64,000 nt of DNA from Burkholderiales bacterium 70-64. GTDB lineage: Bacteria; Pseudomonadota; Gammaproteobacteria; Burkholderiales; Burkholderiaceae_E. The notes under the pieces were generated by a model. That model was not told the origin of the DNA and searched no databases. It worked only from the letters and a program-made list of their open reading frames with translations. This document shows positions 1 to 10,044 of this stretch, piece after piece (position 1 is the first letter of the stretch; each line of letters begins with the position of its first letter). The DNA lies in NCBI GenBank assembly GCA_001898645.1, contig MKUQ01000016.1, positions 124,001 to 188,000 of the forward strand, given 5' to 3'. A program made the translations under genes and the position numbers.

Positions 1-280
1 CCGAGCCGTCCTTGCGCACCAGCTCGGTCTCGATCTCGGAGCTGTCGCGGCCGTCGCGCAGCGCCTCGAAGGCACGCTGGTAGGCGCGGCGGCAGCGCAC
101 CGAGACGGCATCGACGTACCTGCGCCGGCCGACCAGCTCCGCGCACGCGTAACCCAGCCAGGAGAGCTCGGTGCGGTTCATCCGAACCACCATGCCATCC
201 GGGCCGACGCTGTGGTAGCCGCACGGCGCGTTCTCGTAGAGATCGCGCAGCTCGGCTGCGATCCCTTCCTCTTCCGACAT
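1..280 (-). CDS. PAS-domain signalling protein, N-terminal fragment
   Basis: Open reading frame entering the window from the left edge on the minus strand and starting at ATG 278-280, so only about 93 N-terminal residues are visible. The translation begins MSEEEGIAAELRDLYENAP and continues with GYHSVGPDGMVVRMN, ELSWLGYACAELVGRR and ETELVRKDGS, the layout of a PAS sensory domain (hydrophobic core, an ELVGR-type turn and a VRKDGS strand). Such domains sit at the front of histidine kinases, diguanylate cyclases or chemotaxis-type sensors. The output domain lies outside the window, so its role cannot be assigned. The gene is divergent from the AhpD-like gene, with about 220 bp between them that hold no other gene I can support. 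Confidence 0.75.
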   Translation of the reverse strand, partial: MSEEEGIAAELRDLYENAPCGYHSVGPDGMVVRMNRTELSWLGYACAELVGRRRYVDAVSVRCRRAYQRAFEALRDGRDSSEIETELVRKDGS

Positions 281-504
281 GTGGCGAGCGTCCAACCGGC
301 CTCGCCGACGGCCGATGTGCGCATTCTCCCACGGGGAGCGCACCCGCGTCGCGGGGTCAAGATTCCCCTACACGATTCGTCGAGCATCCCCGATGGCGAG
401 CCCCCGTGCCGCGTCGTCCAATCGAGGCTGACGTGCCCGGCGCCGCGGCCGCCTGCCCCGGGGCGGGCGGCACGGGTGCGCCGTTTCGCCGAAGGAGACG
501 CACC

Positions 505-999
505 ATGCACCCCACCATCGACTACCGCAAGGCCGCGCCCGACGGCGTGGCCGCCATGTCGGGCCTCGAGGCCTACGTGCGCAAGTGCGGACTCGATGAG
601 AACCTGCTCGAGCTGGTCCGTACGCGCGCCTCGCAGATCAATGGCTGCGCCTACTGCATCGACATGCATACCAAGGACGCGCGCGCGCGCGGCGAGACCG
701 AGCAGCGGCTGTATGCGCTGCCGGCCTGGCGGGAAACCCCGTTCTATACCGAGCGCGAGCGGGCCGCCCTGGCCTGGACCGAGGCGCTCACCCGGATCTC
801 CGGACAGGGCGTGCCGGAGGAGGACTACACGCTGGCGCGCCAGCAGTTCACCGAGAAGGAGCTGGTCGACCTGTCGCTGGCGATCATCGCCATCAACGGC
901 TGGAACCGCCTGGCCATTCCGTTTCGCACCGTGCCCGGCACCTACCACCCCGCCCAGCCGAAGTCGCGCACCCGCGCGCCGTCGGCCTCGCACGGATGA
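505..999 (+). CDS. carboxymuconolactone decarboxylase / AhpD-like protein
   Basis: Small protein of 164 residues. The start at 505 is chosen because a strong ribosome site (gaaggaga, 491-498) precedes it; an upstream in-frame start at 406 would add low-complexity sequence. The middle carries INGCAYCIDMHTKDAR, the CxxC-x3-H motif of AhpD-type alkylhydroperoxidases in the carboxymuconolactone decarboxylase superfamily. In that group the two cysteines and the histidine relay electrons to reduce peroxides. The C-terminal WNRLAIPFRTVPGTY also fits the family. The exact substrate is unknown; a general peroxidase or thiol-redox role is an inference from the CxxC motif. It stands about 40 bp before the ABC transporter genes and could be cotranscribed with them. 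Confidence 0.85.
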   Translation: MHPTIDYRKAAPDGVAAMSGLEAYVRKCGLDENLLELVRTRASQINGCAYCIDMHTKDARARGETEQRLYALPAWRETPFYTERERAALAWTEALTRISGQGVPEEDYTLARQQFTEKELVDLSLAIIAINGWNRLAIPFRTVPGTYHPAQPKSRTRAPSASHG

Positions 1000-1042
1000 G
1001 GGGTCCGTCCAGCCCGTTCCATCGACCCAAGGAGCGCACGAC

Positions 1043-2437
1043 ATGAACGAGAACGAAGATCCCGCCATCATCACTCCCGCCCCCGTTGCCGCCCCCGCCG
1101 ACGCTCCCGAGGCGCCGGCGCGCCGCGGGTTCATCCGCGCCACCGGCGCGGCCGGGCTCGCCCTCGGCGCCGGCCCGCTGATCCTGCCGCGCAAGGCGCG
1201 GGCCGCCGGCAAGACGCTGAAGATCCTGCAATGGGCCCACTTCGTGCCGGCCTACGACAAGTGGTTCGACAACGAGTACACCAAGCAGTGGGGCGAGAAG
1301 AACGATACCGAGGTTATCGTCGACCACGTCGGCATCCCCGCCATCAACTCGCGCGCCGCCGCCGAGGTGTCGGCGCAGAAGGGCCACGACCTGTTCATGT
1401 TCCTGTGGCCGCCTCCGACCTACGAGACGCAGGTGATCGACCACAAGGAGATCTACCAGGAGTGCGAGCGCAAGCACGGCAAGCCGATCGACCTGGCCGT
1501 CAAGAGCACCTACAACCCGAAGACGAAGAAGTACTTCGGCTTCTCCGACAGCTTCGTGCCCGACCCGGTCAACTACCGCATCGACCTGTGGTCCGAGGCC
1601 GGCATGGCGGAAGGCCCGCGCAGCTGGGAAGACGTGCTGCGCGTCGGCAAGAAGATCAAGGACAGCAAGAACATCCCGGTCGGCGTCGGCCTGTCGGCCG
1701 AGCTCGACACCGCGATGGCGATGCGCACCATCCTCTACGCCTTCGGCGGCTCGGTGCAGGACCCCGAGGGCAAGGTGATCCTCGACTCCAAGAACACGCT
1801 GGATGCGGTCAAGTTCGTCACCGACCTGTACAAGCAGACCATGACCCCCGAGGTGATGGCCTGGGACGCCTCCTCGAACAACCGCGCCCTGCTGGCGGGC
1901 AAGGTCTCGCTGTGCCTGAACGCCATCTCCACCACGCGCGCGGCCGAGAACGACAAGCTGCCGATCGCCGACCAGATCGGCCTGACCAAGGCGCTGATGG
2001 GCGGCGTGCGCGCGATCGGGCTGGAGCACGTGATGGACTGCTACGTGATCTGGAAGTTCGCCGAGAACAAGGAGGGCGCGAAGAAGTTCCTGATCGACTA
2101 CATCGACAACTTCCACCAGGGTTTCGTGGCGGGCCAGTACTACAACTTTCCGTGCTTCTCGAGCACCGTGCCCGACCTGGAGAAGCTGCTGGCCGAAGAC
2201 CCGCATCCGCCGGCAGGCAAGTACAAGGTGCTGGGCGACGTCGTCAAATGGGCGACCAACGTCGGCTACCCCGGCTACGCGAACGCGGCCATCGACGAGA
2301 TCTTCAACACCTGGGTGCTCAACACCATGTTCGCCAAGGCGGCCTCGGGCACGATGTCGCCGGCCGCGGCGATCAAGGAGGCCGACAAGAAGTGCCGCGC
2401 GATCTTCGCCAAGTGGCACGCGAAGAAACTGGTCTGA
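1043..2437 (+). CDS. ABC transporter extracellular solute-binding protein (CUT1 type, Tat-exported)
   Basis: Periplasmic binding protein of 464 residues. The start at 1043 follows an AAGGAG-type site. A twin-arginine signal is visible: RRGFIRATGAAG at about residues 27-38, then a hydrophobic stretch and cleavage near the ARA at 52-54. The mature part begins KTLKILQWAHFVPAYDKWFD and has the length and style of family 1 sugar-binding proteins (MalE/UgpB-like). The substrate cannot be read from the sequence; sugars, polyols or other oligomers are possible. Export in folded form by Tat is an inference from the motif and is seen in several proteobacterial binding proteins. It is the first gene of a compact four-gene importer operon with the ATPase and two permeases that follow. 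Confidence 0.9.
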   Translation: MNENEDPAIITPAPVAAPADAPEAPARRGFIRATGAAGLALGAGPLILPRKARAAGKTLKILQWAHFVPAYDKWFDNEYTKQWGEKNDTEVIVDHVGIPAINSRAAAEVSAQKGHDLFMFLWPPPTYETQVIDHKEIYQECERKHGKPIDLAVKSTYNPKTKKYFGFSDSFVPDPVNYRIDLWSEAGMAEGPRSWEDVLRVGKKIKDSKNIPVGVGLSAELDTAMAMRTILYAFGGSVQDPEGKVILDSKNTLDAVKFVTDLYKQTMTPEVMAWDASSNNRALLAGKVSLCLNAISTTRAAENDKLPIADQIGLTKALMGGVRAIGLEHVMDCYVIWKFAENKEGAKKFLIDYIDNFHQGFVAGQYYNFPCFSSTVPDLEKLLAEDPHPPAGKYKVLGDVVKWATNVGYPGYANAAIDEIFNTWVLNTMFAKAASGTMSPAAAIKEADKKCRAIFAKWHAKKLV

Positions 2438-2453
2438 TCCGGCGGCCGCATCC

Positions 2454-3485
2454 ATGGCCACCGTCGAGACCCGTGGGCTGACCAAGCGCTTCGAGGCGGC
2501 CAACGCCGTCGACGGCATCGACCTGTCGGTGCGCGAAGGCGAATTCCTGGTGCTGCTCGGGCCCTCGGGCTGCGGCAAGACGACGCTGCTGCGCATGCTC
2601 GCCGGCCTGGAGACGCCCAGCGCCGGCGACGTGCTGATCGGCGGGCGCACGGTGACGCACCTGCCGCCGCGCGCGCGCAACATCGCGATGGTGTTCCAGA
2701 GCTACGCGCTCTACCCGCACCTCACGGTGTACCGCAACATCGCCTTTCCTCTCGCCGCGGTGGGCATGCCCGGGCACGAGGTCGCCGCCAAGGTCGAGCA
2801 GGCCGCCTCGATGTTCGGCATCCAGCGCCTGCTCGCGCGCAAGCCGCGCCAGCTCTCGGGCGGCGAGCGCCAGCGGGTGGCGCTGGCGCGCGCAGTGGTG
2901 CGCAACCCGGTGGTGTTCCTGCTCGACGAGCCGCTGTCGAACCTGGACGCCAAGCTGCGCACCTCGGCGCGCGACGAGCTGCAGCAGTTCCAGCGCCGGC
3001 TCGGCACCACCACCGTCTACGTCACCCACGACCAGATCGAGGCGATGGGCCTGGGCGACCGCATCGCGGTGCTCGATCACGGCCGCATCCGCCAGCTCGG
3101 CACGCCGCTCGACGTCTACCACGAGCCGGCCGACACCTTCGTGGCCACCTTCATCGGCAGCCCGCCGATGAACCTGATGGAGGACGGCAGCGTGCTGTGC
3201 GGCTTTCGCCCCGAGCACCTGCTGCCGTACGAGGCCTACGCATCCGGCGAGGAGACCGTGCGCTTCCCGCTCACCGTGACGCGCGTCGAGCACCTGGGCG
3301 CCGACCGCCTGATCTACGGCACGCTGCACGCCCCGAATCCGGACACCCGGGTCATCTCGCGCCTGCCCTCGAACATCGCGATCCCGGTGGAGACCGGGCG
3401 GCGCTACGAGTTCGCGCTGCGCGCCCGCGACCTGAAGTACTTCGACCGCGAAACGGGCCTGAAGCGCCCGGCGACGCCGTCATGA
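2454..3485 (+). CDS. ABC transporter ATP-binding protein (MalK/UgpC-like)
   Basis: ATPase of 343 residues that energises the importer. Visible motifs: Walker A GPSGCGKTT (36-44), Q-loop FQSYALYPH (81-89), signature LSGGERQR (134-141), Walker B VFLLDEP (154-160) with the D-loop SNLDAKL, and switch histidine VTHDQIEAMG (H192). A C-terminal TOBE-like regulatory region follows (IGSPPMNLME, FRPEHLL), typical of the MalK/UgpC group that serves CUT1 sugar importers. It starts 16 bp after the binding-protein gene, and its stop overlaps the first permease start in an ATGA, so translational coupling is likely. It is slightly shorter than the usual 360 residues, the difference being in the TOBE region. 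Confidence 0.95.
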   Translation: MATVETRGLTKRFEAANAVDGIDLSVREGEFLVLLGPSGCGKTTLLRMLAGLETPSAGDVLIGGRTVTHLPPRARNIAMVFQSYALYPHLTVYRNIAFPLAAVGMPGHEVAAKVEQAASMFGIQRLLARKPRQLSGGERQRVALARAVVRNPVVFLLDEPLSNLDAKLRTSARDELQQFQRRLGTTTVYVTHDQIEAMGLGDRIAVLDHGRIRQLGTPLDVYHEPADTFVATFIGSPPMNLMEDGSVLCGFRPEHLLPYEAYASGEETVRFPLTVTRVEHLGADRLIYGTLHAPNPDTRVISRLPSNIAIPVETGRRYEFALRARDLKYFDRETGLKRPATPS

Positions 3486-4414
3486 GCAGCGTGGCCGCTG
3501 CCGCGCCGCCGGCCGGCGCCGGGCACCCGGGCTGGCTCGACGACGAGCTGCGGCTCGGACGCCTGCTGATCGCGCCCGCCGTGATCTACATCGCGGCGCT
3601 GGTCGGCTTCCCCTTCGTGCTCGCGATCGTCTACAGCCTGAGCGATGCCACCGTCGGCAGCACCTCGCTGGACTACGTCGGGCTGCACAACTTCGCCGGC
3701 ATCATGGACGACCCGACCTTCTGGCGCTCGCTGCGCAACGCGGTGGTCTTCACGCTGGTGTCGCAGGCGCTGGTGGTCATCCTGGGCAAGATCCTGGCGA
3801 TGGCGCTGTACCGCGACTTCCGCGGCAAGTGGCTGGTGCGGCTGCTGATCCTCCTGCCGTGGGTGGCGCCGATCTCGCTCGGCAGCATCGGCTGGCTGTG
3901 GATCTTCGATCCGGTGTACAGCATCATCAACTGGAGCGCGCGCGCGCTGCACATCTTCGGCCCGAACACCTGGCCGGTGTGGCTCGGCCAGCCCGAGCTG
4001 GCCATGGCCTCGATCATCATGGTCGACGTGTGGCGGCTGCTGCCGCTGGCCACCGTGATCATCCTGGCCGGGCTGTCGGCCATTCCCCAGGACATCCACG
4101 ACGCGGCGCAGGTCGACGGCGCCGGGTTCTGGCGGCACCTGTTCATGATCAACATCCCGCTGGTCATGCCGATCATGCTGGTGGCGCTGCTGTTCGGCAT
4201 CGTGTTCACCTTCACCGACCTGATCGTCATCTACGTGCTGACCCGCGGCGGCCCCTTCGACACTACGCAGGTGATCGCCAGCTACGCATTCTTCACCGGC
4301 ATCGAGGGCGGCGACCTGGCCAGCGGCGCGGCCATCTCGCTGTTCCTGTTCCCGGTACTGATGGCGGTGGCGATCCTGTTCCTGACCGTCGCGCGGCGCG
4401 CCGAGGTCGCATGA
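3482..4414 (+). CDS. ABC sugar transporter permease (MalF-like)
   Basis: Inner-membrane permease of 310 residues with six hydrophobic segments (for example LLIAPAVIYIAALVGFPFVL near the N terminus). The start at 3482 is chosen from the ATGA overlap with the ATPase stop. The cytoplasmic EAA loop that docks on the ATPase is present in degenerate form: AQVDGAGFWRHLFMINIPLV. Together with the next gene it would form the heterodimeric channel of a CUT1 importer. The protein ends in an ATGA overlap with the second permease, so the operon is tightly packed. Substrate unknown. Confidence 0.92.
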   Translation: MSSVAAAAPPAGAGHPGWLDDELRLGRLLIAPAVIYIAALVGFPFVLAIVYSLSDATVGSTSLDYVGLHNFAGIMDDPTFWRSLRNAVVFTLVSQALVVILGKILAMALYRDFRGKWLVRLLILLPWVAPISLGSIGWLWIFDPVYSIINWSARALHIFGPNTWPVWLGQPELAMASIIMVDVWRLLPLATVIILAGLSAIPQDIHDAAQVDGAGFWRHLFMINIPLVMPIMLVALLFGIVFTFTDLIVIYVLTRGGPFDTTQVIASYAFFTGIEGGDLASGAAISLFLFPVLMAVAILFLTVARRAEVA

Positions 4415-5268
4415 ACGCGCCGTTCTCATTCCGGGCCAGGCGCTGGGCGGCACGCTTCGGACACGTGCTGATCCTGGCCGCCTTCGTCACCTTCCTGGCG
4501 TTCCCCTTCTACTGGATGGTGCTCACCACCTTCAAGGAGACCAAGGACCTGATCGACATCCGGCACAACCCGTTCCTGTTCAACCTGCCGCCGACGCTGG
4601 AGAACCTGCGCATCCTGTTCGAGGACACGCTGTTCGGAACCTGGATCCTCAACACGCTCCAGGTCGGCGTGCTGGTGACGCTCATCACGCTGGTGCTCGC
4701 GGTGCCGGCCGGCTATGCGCTGGCGCGGCTCACGGGGCGCTGGAGCCAGCGCCTGGCGATCGGCATCTTCCTCACCTACCTGATCCCGCCCACCATCCTG
4801 TTCATCCCGTTCTCGCGCATCATCGGCGACCTCGGGCTGCAGGACTCCCTGTGGTCGCTGGTGCTGGTGTACCCGAGCTTCACGGTGCCGTTCTGCACCT
4901 GGCTGATGATGGGCTTCTTCAAGTCGATCCCGCGCGACATCGAGGAGGCGGCGATGATCGACGGCCTGTCGCGCTTTCACGCCTTCGTGAAGGTGGTGGT
5001 GCCGGTGTCGTCGGCCGGCATCCTGACGGTGGTGATCTTCACCCTGACGCTGGTGATGCAGGAGTTCGTCTACGCGCTCACCTTCATCACCAGCTCGTCG
5101 CACTACACGGTGAGCGTCGGCGTGCCCACCTTCCTGGTGCGCGGCGACGTCTACTTCTGGGGCTCGCTCATGGGCGCGTGCCTGATCGTCAGCCTCCCGG
5201 TGGCGATCCTCTACAACTTCTTCGTCGACCGCTTCGTGGCCGGATTCACCGTCGGCGCGGTGAAGTAG
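4411..5268 (+). CDS. ABC sugar transporter permease (MalG-like)
   Basis: Second permease, 285 residues, starting at ATG 4411 that overlaps the stop of the preceding gene. It has the MalG-type N terminus (FLAFPFYWMVLTTFK) and the conserved EAA loop IEEAAMIDGLSRFHAFVKVV, followed by transmembrane helices and a C-terminal FVAGFTVGAVK tail typical of the family. It completes a binding protein, ATPase and two-permease set; no sugar-metabolism gene or regulator is attached, so the substrate is open. The gene ends just before an inverted repeat that separates it from the convergent pgk gene. Confidence 0.92.
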   Translation: MNAPFSFRARRWAARFGHVLILAAFVTFLAFPFYWMVLTTFKETKDLIDIRHNPFLFNLPPTLENLRILFEDTLFGTWILNTLQVGVLVTLITLVLAVPAGYALARLTGRWSQRLAIGIFLTYLIPPTILFIPFSRIIGDLGLQDSLWSLVLVYPSFTVPFCTWLMMGFFKSIPRDIEEAAMIDGLSRFHAFVKVVVPVSSAGILTVVIFTLTLVMQEFVYALTFITSSSHYTVSVGVPTFLVRGDVYFWGSLMGACLIVSLPVAILYNFFVDRFVAGFTVGAVK

Positions 5269-5270
5269 GG

Positions 5271-5292
5271 TGAACAGGCCCTGCCCTGTTCA
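5271..5292. terminator. inverted repeat between convergent genes, candidate bidirectional terminator
   Basis: Perfect 8-bp arms TGAACAGG (5271-5278) and CCTGTTCA (5285-5292) around a 6-base loop, placed exactly between the stops of the ABC permease and pgk; the right arm contains the pgk stop codon. There is no T-run, so intrinsic termination is uncertain. The left arm belongs to a short motif that recurs elsewhere in the window (see findings). Confidence 0.45.
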
Positions 5293-6468
5293 GGCGCGCG
5301 CTGCCAGCGCCGCCACCGCCGGCAGCGTGCGGCCCTCGAGGAACTCCAGGAAGGCACCCCCGCCGGTGGAGATGTAGTCGATGCGGTCGGCGACGCCGAA
5401 CTTCGCGATCGCCGCCAGCGTGTCGCCGCCGCCGGCGATGGAGAAGGCCGGCGAGGCGGCGATCGCCTGGGCGATCGCGCGCGTGCCCCCGGCGAAGGCC
5501 TCGAGCTCGAACACGCCCACCGGTCCGTTCCACACGATGGTGCCGGCCTGCTGCAGCTGCGCAGCGAGCGCCTGCGCGCTGCGCGGGCCGATGTCGAGGA
5601 TCATTTCACCCTCGCCGACCTGGTCGGTCGGCTTGGTGACCGCCTGCGCCGCGGCGGAAAGCTCCTTGGCGCACACCACGTCCACCGGGATCGGCACCTG
5701 CGCGCCGCGTGCGGCCATCAGGTCCATGATCGCCCTGGCTTCGCCGATCAGCTCGCGATCGGCCAGCGACTTGCCGATCGGCAGGCCGGCGGCGGCGATG
5801 AAGGTGTTGGCGATGCCGCCGCCGACGATCAGCTGGTCGACGCGCTGCGCCAGCGCCTTCAGGATGGTGAGCTTGGTCGACACCTTCGAGCCGGCCACGA
5901 TGGCCACCATCGGGCGACGCGGATCGACGAGCGCCTTGCCGAGCGCATCGAGCTCGGCCGCCATCAGCGGGCCGGCGCAGGCCAGCGGCGCGAAGCGCGC
6001 CATGCCCTCGGTGGTCGCCTCGGCGCGGTGCGCGGTGCCGAACGCATCGTTGACGTAGACGTCGCACAGCGCGGCCATCCTGCGCGCCAGCGCCTCGTCG
6101 TTCTTCTTCTCGCCGCGATTGCAGCGGCAGTTCTCCAGCAGCACGACCTCGCCCGGCGCCACCCGGAAGCCGCCGTCGACCCAGTCGGCGACCAGGGGCA
6201 CCGCGCGCCCGAGCAACTCGCCCAGGCGCGCGGCCACCGGCGCCAGCGAGTCTTCCGGACGCACCGTGCCCTCGGTCGGACGGCCCAGGTGCGAGGTGAC
6301 CATGACCGCGGCACCCGCCGCGAGGCAGTGCTCGATCGCCGGCAGCGAGGCGCGGATGCGCGTGTCGTCGGTGATCGCGCCGGAATCGTCCTGCGGCACG
6401 TTGAGGTCGGCGCGGACGAACACGCGCTTGCCGCGCACGTCGATCTCGGCCAGGCGTCGGAATTTCAT
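5290..6468 (-). CDS. pgk: phosphoglycerate kinase
   Basis: Enzyme of 392 residues, the usual bacterial length, interconverting 1,3-bisphosphoglycerate plus ADP and 3-phosphoglycerate plus ATP in glycolysis, gluconeogenesis or the Calvin cycle. Diagnostic segments are [12 protein letters not shown] near the N terminus, [12 protein letters not shown], the hinge region [16 protein letters not shown], the adenine side [17 protein letters not shown] and the C-terminal [12 protein letters not shown] with [13 protein letters not shown]. It is the last gene of tkt-gap-pgk: 22 bp separate it from gap. The start [16 protein letters not shown] is the only good candidate. Confidence 0.98.
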   Translation of the reverse strand: MKFRRLAEIDVRGKRVFVRADLNVPQDDSGAITDDTRIRASLPAIEHCLAAGAAVMVTSHLGRPTEGTVRPEDSLAPVAARLGELLGRAVPLVADWVDGGFRVAPGEVVLLENCRCNRGEKKNDEALARRMAALCDVYVNDAFGTAHRAEATTEGMARFAPLACAGPLMAAELDALGKALVDPRRPMVAIVAGSKVSTKLTILKALAQRVDQLIVGGGIANTFIAAAGLPIGKSLADRELIGEARAIMDLMAARGAQVPIPVDVVCAKELSAAAQAVTKPTDQVGEGEMILDIGPRSAQALAAQLQQAGTIVWNGPVGVFELEAFAGGTRAIAQAIAASPAFSIAGGGDTLAAIAKFGVADRIDYISTGGGAFLEFLEGRTLPAVAALAARA

Positions 6469-6490
6469 CTCGCCGGCTCCACCGTACCCG

Positions 6491-7501
6491 TCACTTCGCC
6501 TCGATCAGCGCGACCGTCGCGTCGAGCATGCGGTTGGAGAAGCCCCACTCGTTGTCGTACCAGCTGTTGGCCTTGACCAGCCGGCCCGAAACCTTGGTGA
6601 GCGTCGCGTCGAAGGTGCTCGAGGCGGGGTTGTGGTTGAAGTCGACCGACACCAGCGGCTCGGTGCTGTAGGCGAGCACGCCCTTCATCGCGCCTTCGGA
6701 GGCCTCCTTCATGATCGCGTTGACTTCCTCGGCGGTGGTGTCGCGGGCGGCCACGAAGGAGAGGTCGACGATCGACACGTTGATCGTCGGCACGCGCATG
6801 GCGTAGCCGTCGAGCCTGCCGTCGAGCTCGGGCAGCACCAGGCCGACCGCGGCGGCCGCGCCGGTCTTGGTCGGGATCATCGACATCGTCGCCGAACGCG
6901 CGCGCCGCAGGTCCTCGTGGTAGACGTCGGTGAGCACCTGGTCGTTGGTGTAGGCGTGGATGGTGGTCATCAGACCGTTCAGGATGCCGATGCGCTCGTG
7001 CAGCACCTTGGCCATCGGCGCCAGGCAGTTGGTGGTGCACGAGGCGTTCGAGATCACGGTGTGCGAGGCGCGCAGCACCTGGTGGTTGACGCCGTAGACG
7101 ATGGTGGCGTCGACGTCCTTGCCCCCGGGAGCCGAGATGATGACCTTCTTCGCGCCGCCCTTCAGGTGCGCCGACGCCTTCTCCTTGCTGGTGAACAGGC
7201 CGGTGCACTCGAGCACCACGTCCACCTTGAGGTCGCGCCACGGCAGCTCGGCCGGGTTGCGCTGGGCCAGCACCTTGATGCGGTCTCCGTTCACCACGAT
7301 CGCGTCGCCGTCGACCGAAACCTTGCCGGGAAAGCGTCCGTGCGCGGTGTCGTGCTGGGTGAGATGCGCGTTGATCTTCGCATCGCCGAGGTCGTTGATG
7401 GCGACGATCTCGATCGGGTGCTTCTTCCCCCCTTCGTAGTGGGCGCGCAGGATGTTGCGCCCGATGCGGCCGTAGCCGTTGATCGCTACCCGGATGGTCA
7501 T
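6491..7501 (-). CDS. gap: glyceraldehyde-3-phosphate dehydrogenase, type I
   Basis: Protein of 336 residues catalysing phosphorylating, NAD(P)-dependent oxidation of glyceraldehyde 3-phosphate. The N terminus [20 protein letters not shown] is the nucleotide-binding Rossmann start, [12 protein letters not shown] holds the catalytic cysteine, and the C-terminal [16 protein letters not shown] is the family signature. Cofactor preference cannot be decided by eye. Central gene of the tkt-gap-pgk operon; it begins 30 bp after the tkt stop and is preceded by a purine-rich stretch (cacaggaagcaag) on the coding strand. Confidence 0.98.
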   Translation of the reverse strand: MTIRVAINGYGRIGRNILRAHYEGGKKHPIEIVAINDLGDAKINAHLTQHDTAHGRFPGKVSVDGDAIVVNGDRIKVLAQRNPAELPWRDLKVDVVLECTGLFTSKEKASAHLKGGAKKVIISAPGGKDVDATIVYGVNHQVLRASHTVISNASCTTNCLAPMAKVLHERIGILNGLMTTIHAYTNDQVLTDVYHEDLRRARSATMSMIPTKTGAAAAVGLVLPELDGRLDGYAMRVPTINVSIVDLSFVAARDTTAEEVNAIMKEASEGAMKGVLAYSTEPLVSVDFNHNPASSTFDATLTKVSGRLVKANSWYDNEWGFSNRMLDATVALIEAK

Positions 7502-7531
7502 GGCTTGCTTCCTGTGGTGATGAATGCGGTC

Positions 7532-9646
7532 TCAGGCCCGCGCCAGCGCGCGCCGGCGCAGCGCCTCGCGGACGGTGTCGGCGACGTTCTCGGCGGTGAA
7601 TCCGAAATGGCGGAACAGCACCGGCGCCGGCGCCGATTCGCCGAAGGTGTCGATGCCCACCACGGCGTCGCAGCCGTACTTCCACCAGCCGTCGGTGACG
7701 CCGGCCTCGACGGCGATGCGCGGCAGCCGGGCGGGCAGCACGTAGCTGCGGTAGGCGGTGTCCTGGCGGTCGAACACGGTGCTCGAAGGCATCGACACGA
7801 CGCGCACCGCGATGCCGTCGGAAGCCAGCAGCTCGCGCGCGGCCAGCGCCAGGCCGACCTCGGAACCGGTGGCGATGATGACCGCATCGGCCTCCTCGGC
7901 GTCGCGCAGGACATAGGCGCCGCGCGCGATCGCATCGACCTGCCCGCCCGAGCGGGTGACGAAGGGCACCGCCTGGCGCGAGAACAGCAGCGCGCTCGGG
8001 CCGTCGCGGCGCGCGATCGCTGCGCCCCAGGCGATCGCCGATTCCACCGTGTCGCAGGGACGCCAGACATCGAGCCGCGGGATGAGGCGCAGGGACGCGA
8101 TGTGCTCGACCGGCTGGTGGGTCGGGCCGTCTTCCCCGAGACCGATGGAGTCGTGGGTGAACACGAAGATGACGCGCCGCCTCATCAGCGCCGCCATGCG
8201 CACGGCGCTGCGCGCATAGTCGGAGAAGGTGAGGAAGGTGCCGCCGTAGGGCACGAAGCCGCCGTGCAGCGCGAGGCCGCTGAGCGTCGCCGCCATGCCG
8301 AACTCGCGCACGCCGAAATGGATGTAGCGCCCCGGCACGAAGCCGTCGACCGCCCCGAGCGTGCCCGCGCCCTTGAAGTCGGTGAGGTTGCTGCCGGTGA
8401 GATCGGCCGAGCCGCCGATCAGCTCGGGCAGCGCCGGGCCGAAGTGATTGAGCGCGTTCTGCGAGGCCTTGCGCGTGGCGATCGACTCGGCACGCTGCAC
8501 GGCCTCCGCGACCGCCGCGTCGAGCGCATCGTCGTAGCCCGCCGGCAGGTCGCCGCGCATGCGCCGCTCGAATTCGCGCGCCTCGAGCGGGAACTGCTCG
8601 CCGTAGCGCTCGAACAGCGCGCGCCAGTCGGACTCGAGCCGGGCGCCGCGCTCGCGCGCGTCCCAGGCCGCGCGGATATCGTCGGGCACCTCGAAGGGAG
8701 GATAGGGCCAGTCGATGAGCGCGCGCGTGGCGGCCACCTCGTCCTTACCGAGCGGCTCCCCGTGCGCCCGGGCAGTGCCCGCGCGGCCGGGCGAACCCTT
8801 GCCGATCACCGTGCGGCACTGGATGAAGGTGGGCGCGAACACGCCGTCGCGGCCCTCGACGCCCCAGCGCCGGGCCAGCTCGATGGCCGCATCGAGCGCC
8901 GCGACGTCGTGGCCGTCGATGTCGGGGATCACGTGCCAGCCGTAGGCCTCGAAGCGGCGCACGGTATCGTCGCCGAACCAGTTGCGCACCGGGCCGTCGA
9001 TCGAGATGCCGTTGTCGTCGTACAGGACGACGAGCCTGGACAGGCGCAGAGTGCCGGCCAGCGAGCACACCTCGTGCGAAACACCCTCCATCAGGCAGCC
9101 GTCGCCGGCGAACACCCAGGTGAAGTGGTCGACGACCGGAAAGCCGTCGCGATTGAAGCGCGCGGCCAGCAGGCGCTCGGCCAGCGCCATGCCGACGGCA
9201 TTGGCCAGCCCCTGCCCGAGCGGGCCGGTGGTGGTTTCGACCCCGGGGGTGACGTCGACCTCCGGATGCCCCGGTGTCTTCGAGTGCATCTGGCGGAAGT
9301 TGCGCAGCTCCTCGATCGGCAGGTCATAGCCGGTGAGGTGCAGCAGGGCGTACTGCAGCATCGAGCCGTGGCCGTTGGACAGCACGAAGCGGTCGCGATC
9401 GGGCCAGTGCGGATTGGCCGGGTTGTACCGCATTGGGCCGCCCCACAGCGCCACCGCGATCTCGGCCATGCCCATCGGCATGCCGGGATGCCCGGAATTG
9501 GCCTGCTGCACCGCGTCCATCGCGAGCGCCCGGATGGCATCGGCCATCCGCCTTCGCATCGCCGCTGTCGCGCCCGGCGACGACGTGCCCGACGCGGCCT
9601 GCGCACCGGGCACGGGTTGCCCGGCGTATGCCAGGGAAGAGTCCAT
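7532..9646 (-). CDS. tkt: transketolase
   Basis: Thiamine-diphosphate enzyme transferring two-carbon ketol units in the pentose phosphate and Calvin pathways. Visible features are the N-terminal [23 protein letters not shown], the TPP motif beginning [18 protein letters not shown] and ending in DDNGISIDG, and the pyrimidine-binding domain with [14 protein letters not shown]. The start at 9646 gives 704 residues and has a GAGG site on the coding strand about 8 bases upstream. A second methionine ([12 protein letters not shown]) about 30 residues in would give the more common length of about 670, so the first 30 residues may not be translated. First gene of an operon with gap and pgk. Confidence 0.95.
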   Translation of the reverse strand: MDSSLAYAGQPVPGAQAASGTSSPGATAAMRRRMADAIRALAMDAVQQANSGHPGMPMGMAEIAVALWGGPMRYNPANPHWPDRDRFVLSNGHGSMLQYALLHLTGYDLPIEELRNFRQMHSKTPGHPEVDVTPGVETTTGPLGQGLANAVGMALAERLLAARFNRDGFPVVDHFTWVFAGDGCLMEGVSHEVCSLAGTLRLSRLVVLYDDNGISIDGPVRNWFGDDTVRRFEAYGWHVIPDIDGHDVAALDAAIELARRWGVEGRDGVFAPTFIQCRTVIGKGSPGRAGTARAHGEPLGKDEVAATRALIDWPYPPFEVPDDIRAAWDARERGARLESDWRALFERYGEQFPLEAREFERRMRGDLPAGYDDALDAAVAEAVQRAESIATRKASQNALNHFGPALPELIGGSADLTGSNLTDFKGAGTLGAVDGFVPGRYIHFGVREFGMAATLSGLALHGGFVPYGGTFLTFSDYARSAVRMAALMRRRVIFVFTHDSIGLGEDGPTHQPVEHIASLRLIPRLDVWRPCDTVESAIAWGAAIARRDGPSALLFSRQAVPFVTRSGGQVDAIARGAYVLRDAEEADAVIIATGSEVGLALAARELLASDGIAVRVVSMPSSTVFDRQDTAYRSYVLPARLPRIAVEAGVTDGWWKYGCDAVVGIDTFGESAPAPVLFRHFGFTAENVADTVREALRRRALARA

Positions 9647-10044
9647 CGTGATCCTCGCAACGCGGGCGGCACGGTCTGCGCCCGCGCATGCCCGAGCTTC
9701 CGCCGATCCTGCCGGCGCACCCCGTGATTCTAACAAAGGCGTCACGCCTCCTCGCCTTCCTGGTGTGAATTCCGTTATAATGGAAAGCTTTCTTCGACGG
9801 CGCGCATGATGCGTGCCCATGCTCTTTCGCTGATCTGGATCCCCGCAGGAACACCGGGGGATGCTCAGGGACTGGTTGTTCAGGCGTTCGCGCCCCTTCG
9901 GGGCGGGCGCTCCGCAAGGAGCGCCGCGAGCCACCTGCACCGATCGGGGCCCGGATGCGCCGCACGACGTGACCCATGGCCACGGCCGGGCGGAGCGGCC
10001 GGGATCACTTGGGGTCTTCGACCGAGGGACTGGGTTAGAACGAA
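9647..10044. promoter_or_regulatory. divergent intergenic region with structured leader ahead of speDE
   Basis: Non-coding stretch of about 400 bp between tkt and the SpeD-SpeE fusion. A good -10 hexamer TATAAT lies at 9776-9781 on the plus strand, but no convincing -35 is paired with it. If transcription starts there, the leader is over 250 bases. It contains at least three successive hairpins: CCCCG/CGGGG (9841-9845 with 9855-9859), CGCCC/GGGCG closed by a CTTCG loop (9891-9905), and a perfect 8-bp stem GGCGCTCC/GGAGCGCC closed by a GCAA tetraloop (9906-9925). A fourth, weaker one lies near 10010-10027 (GGTC-TTC-GACC). Small frames here show no protein-like composition, so RNA-level control of polyamine synthesis is possible. 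Confidence 0.45.

Noticed and set aside
6119..9727. Plus-strand open frame of 1202 codons across pgk, gap and tkt
   Set aside because: It is antisense to three certain enzyme genes; the translation is rich in Arg, Gly, His and Asp without any fold signature, as expected from GC-rich third positions.
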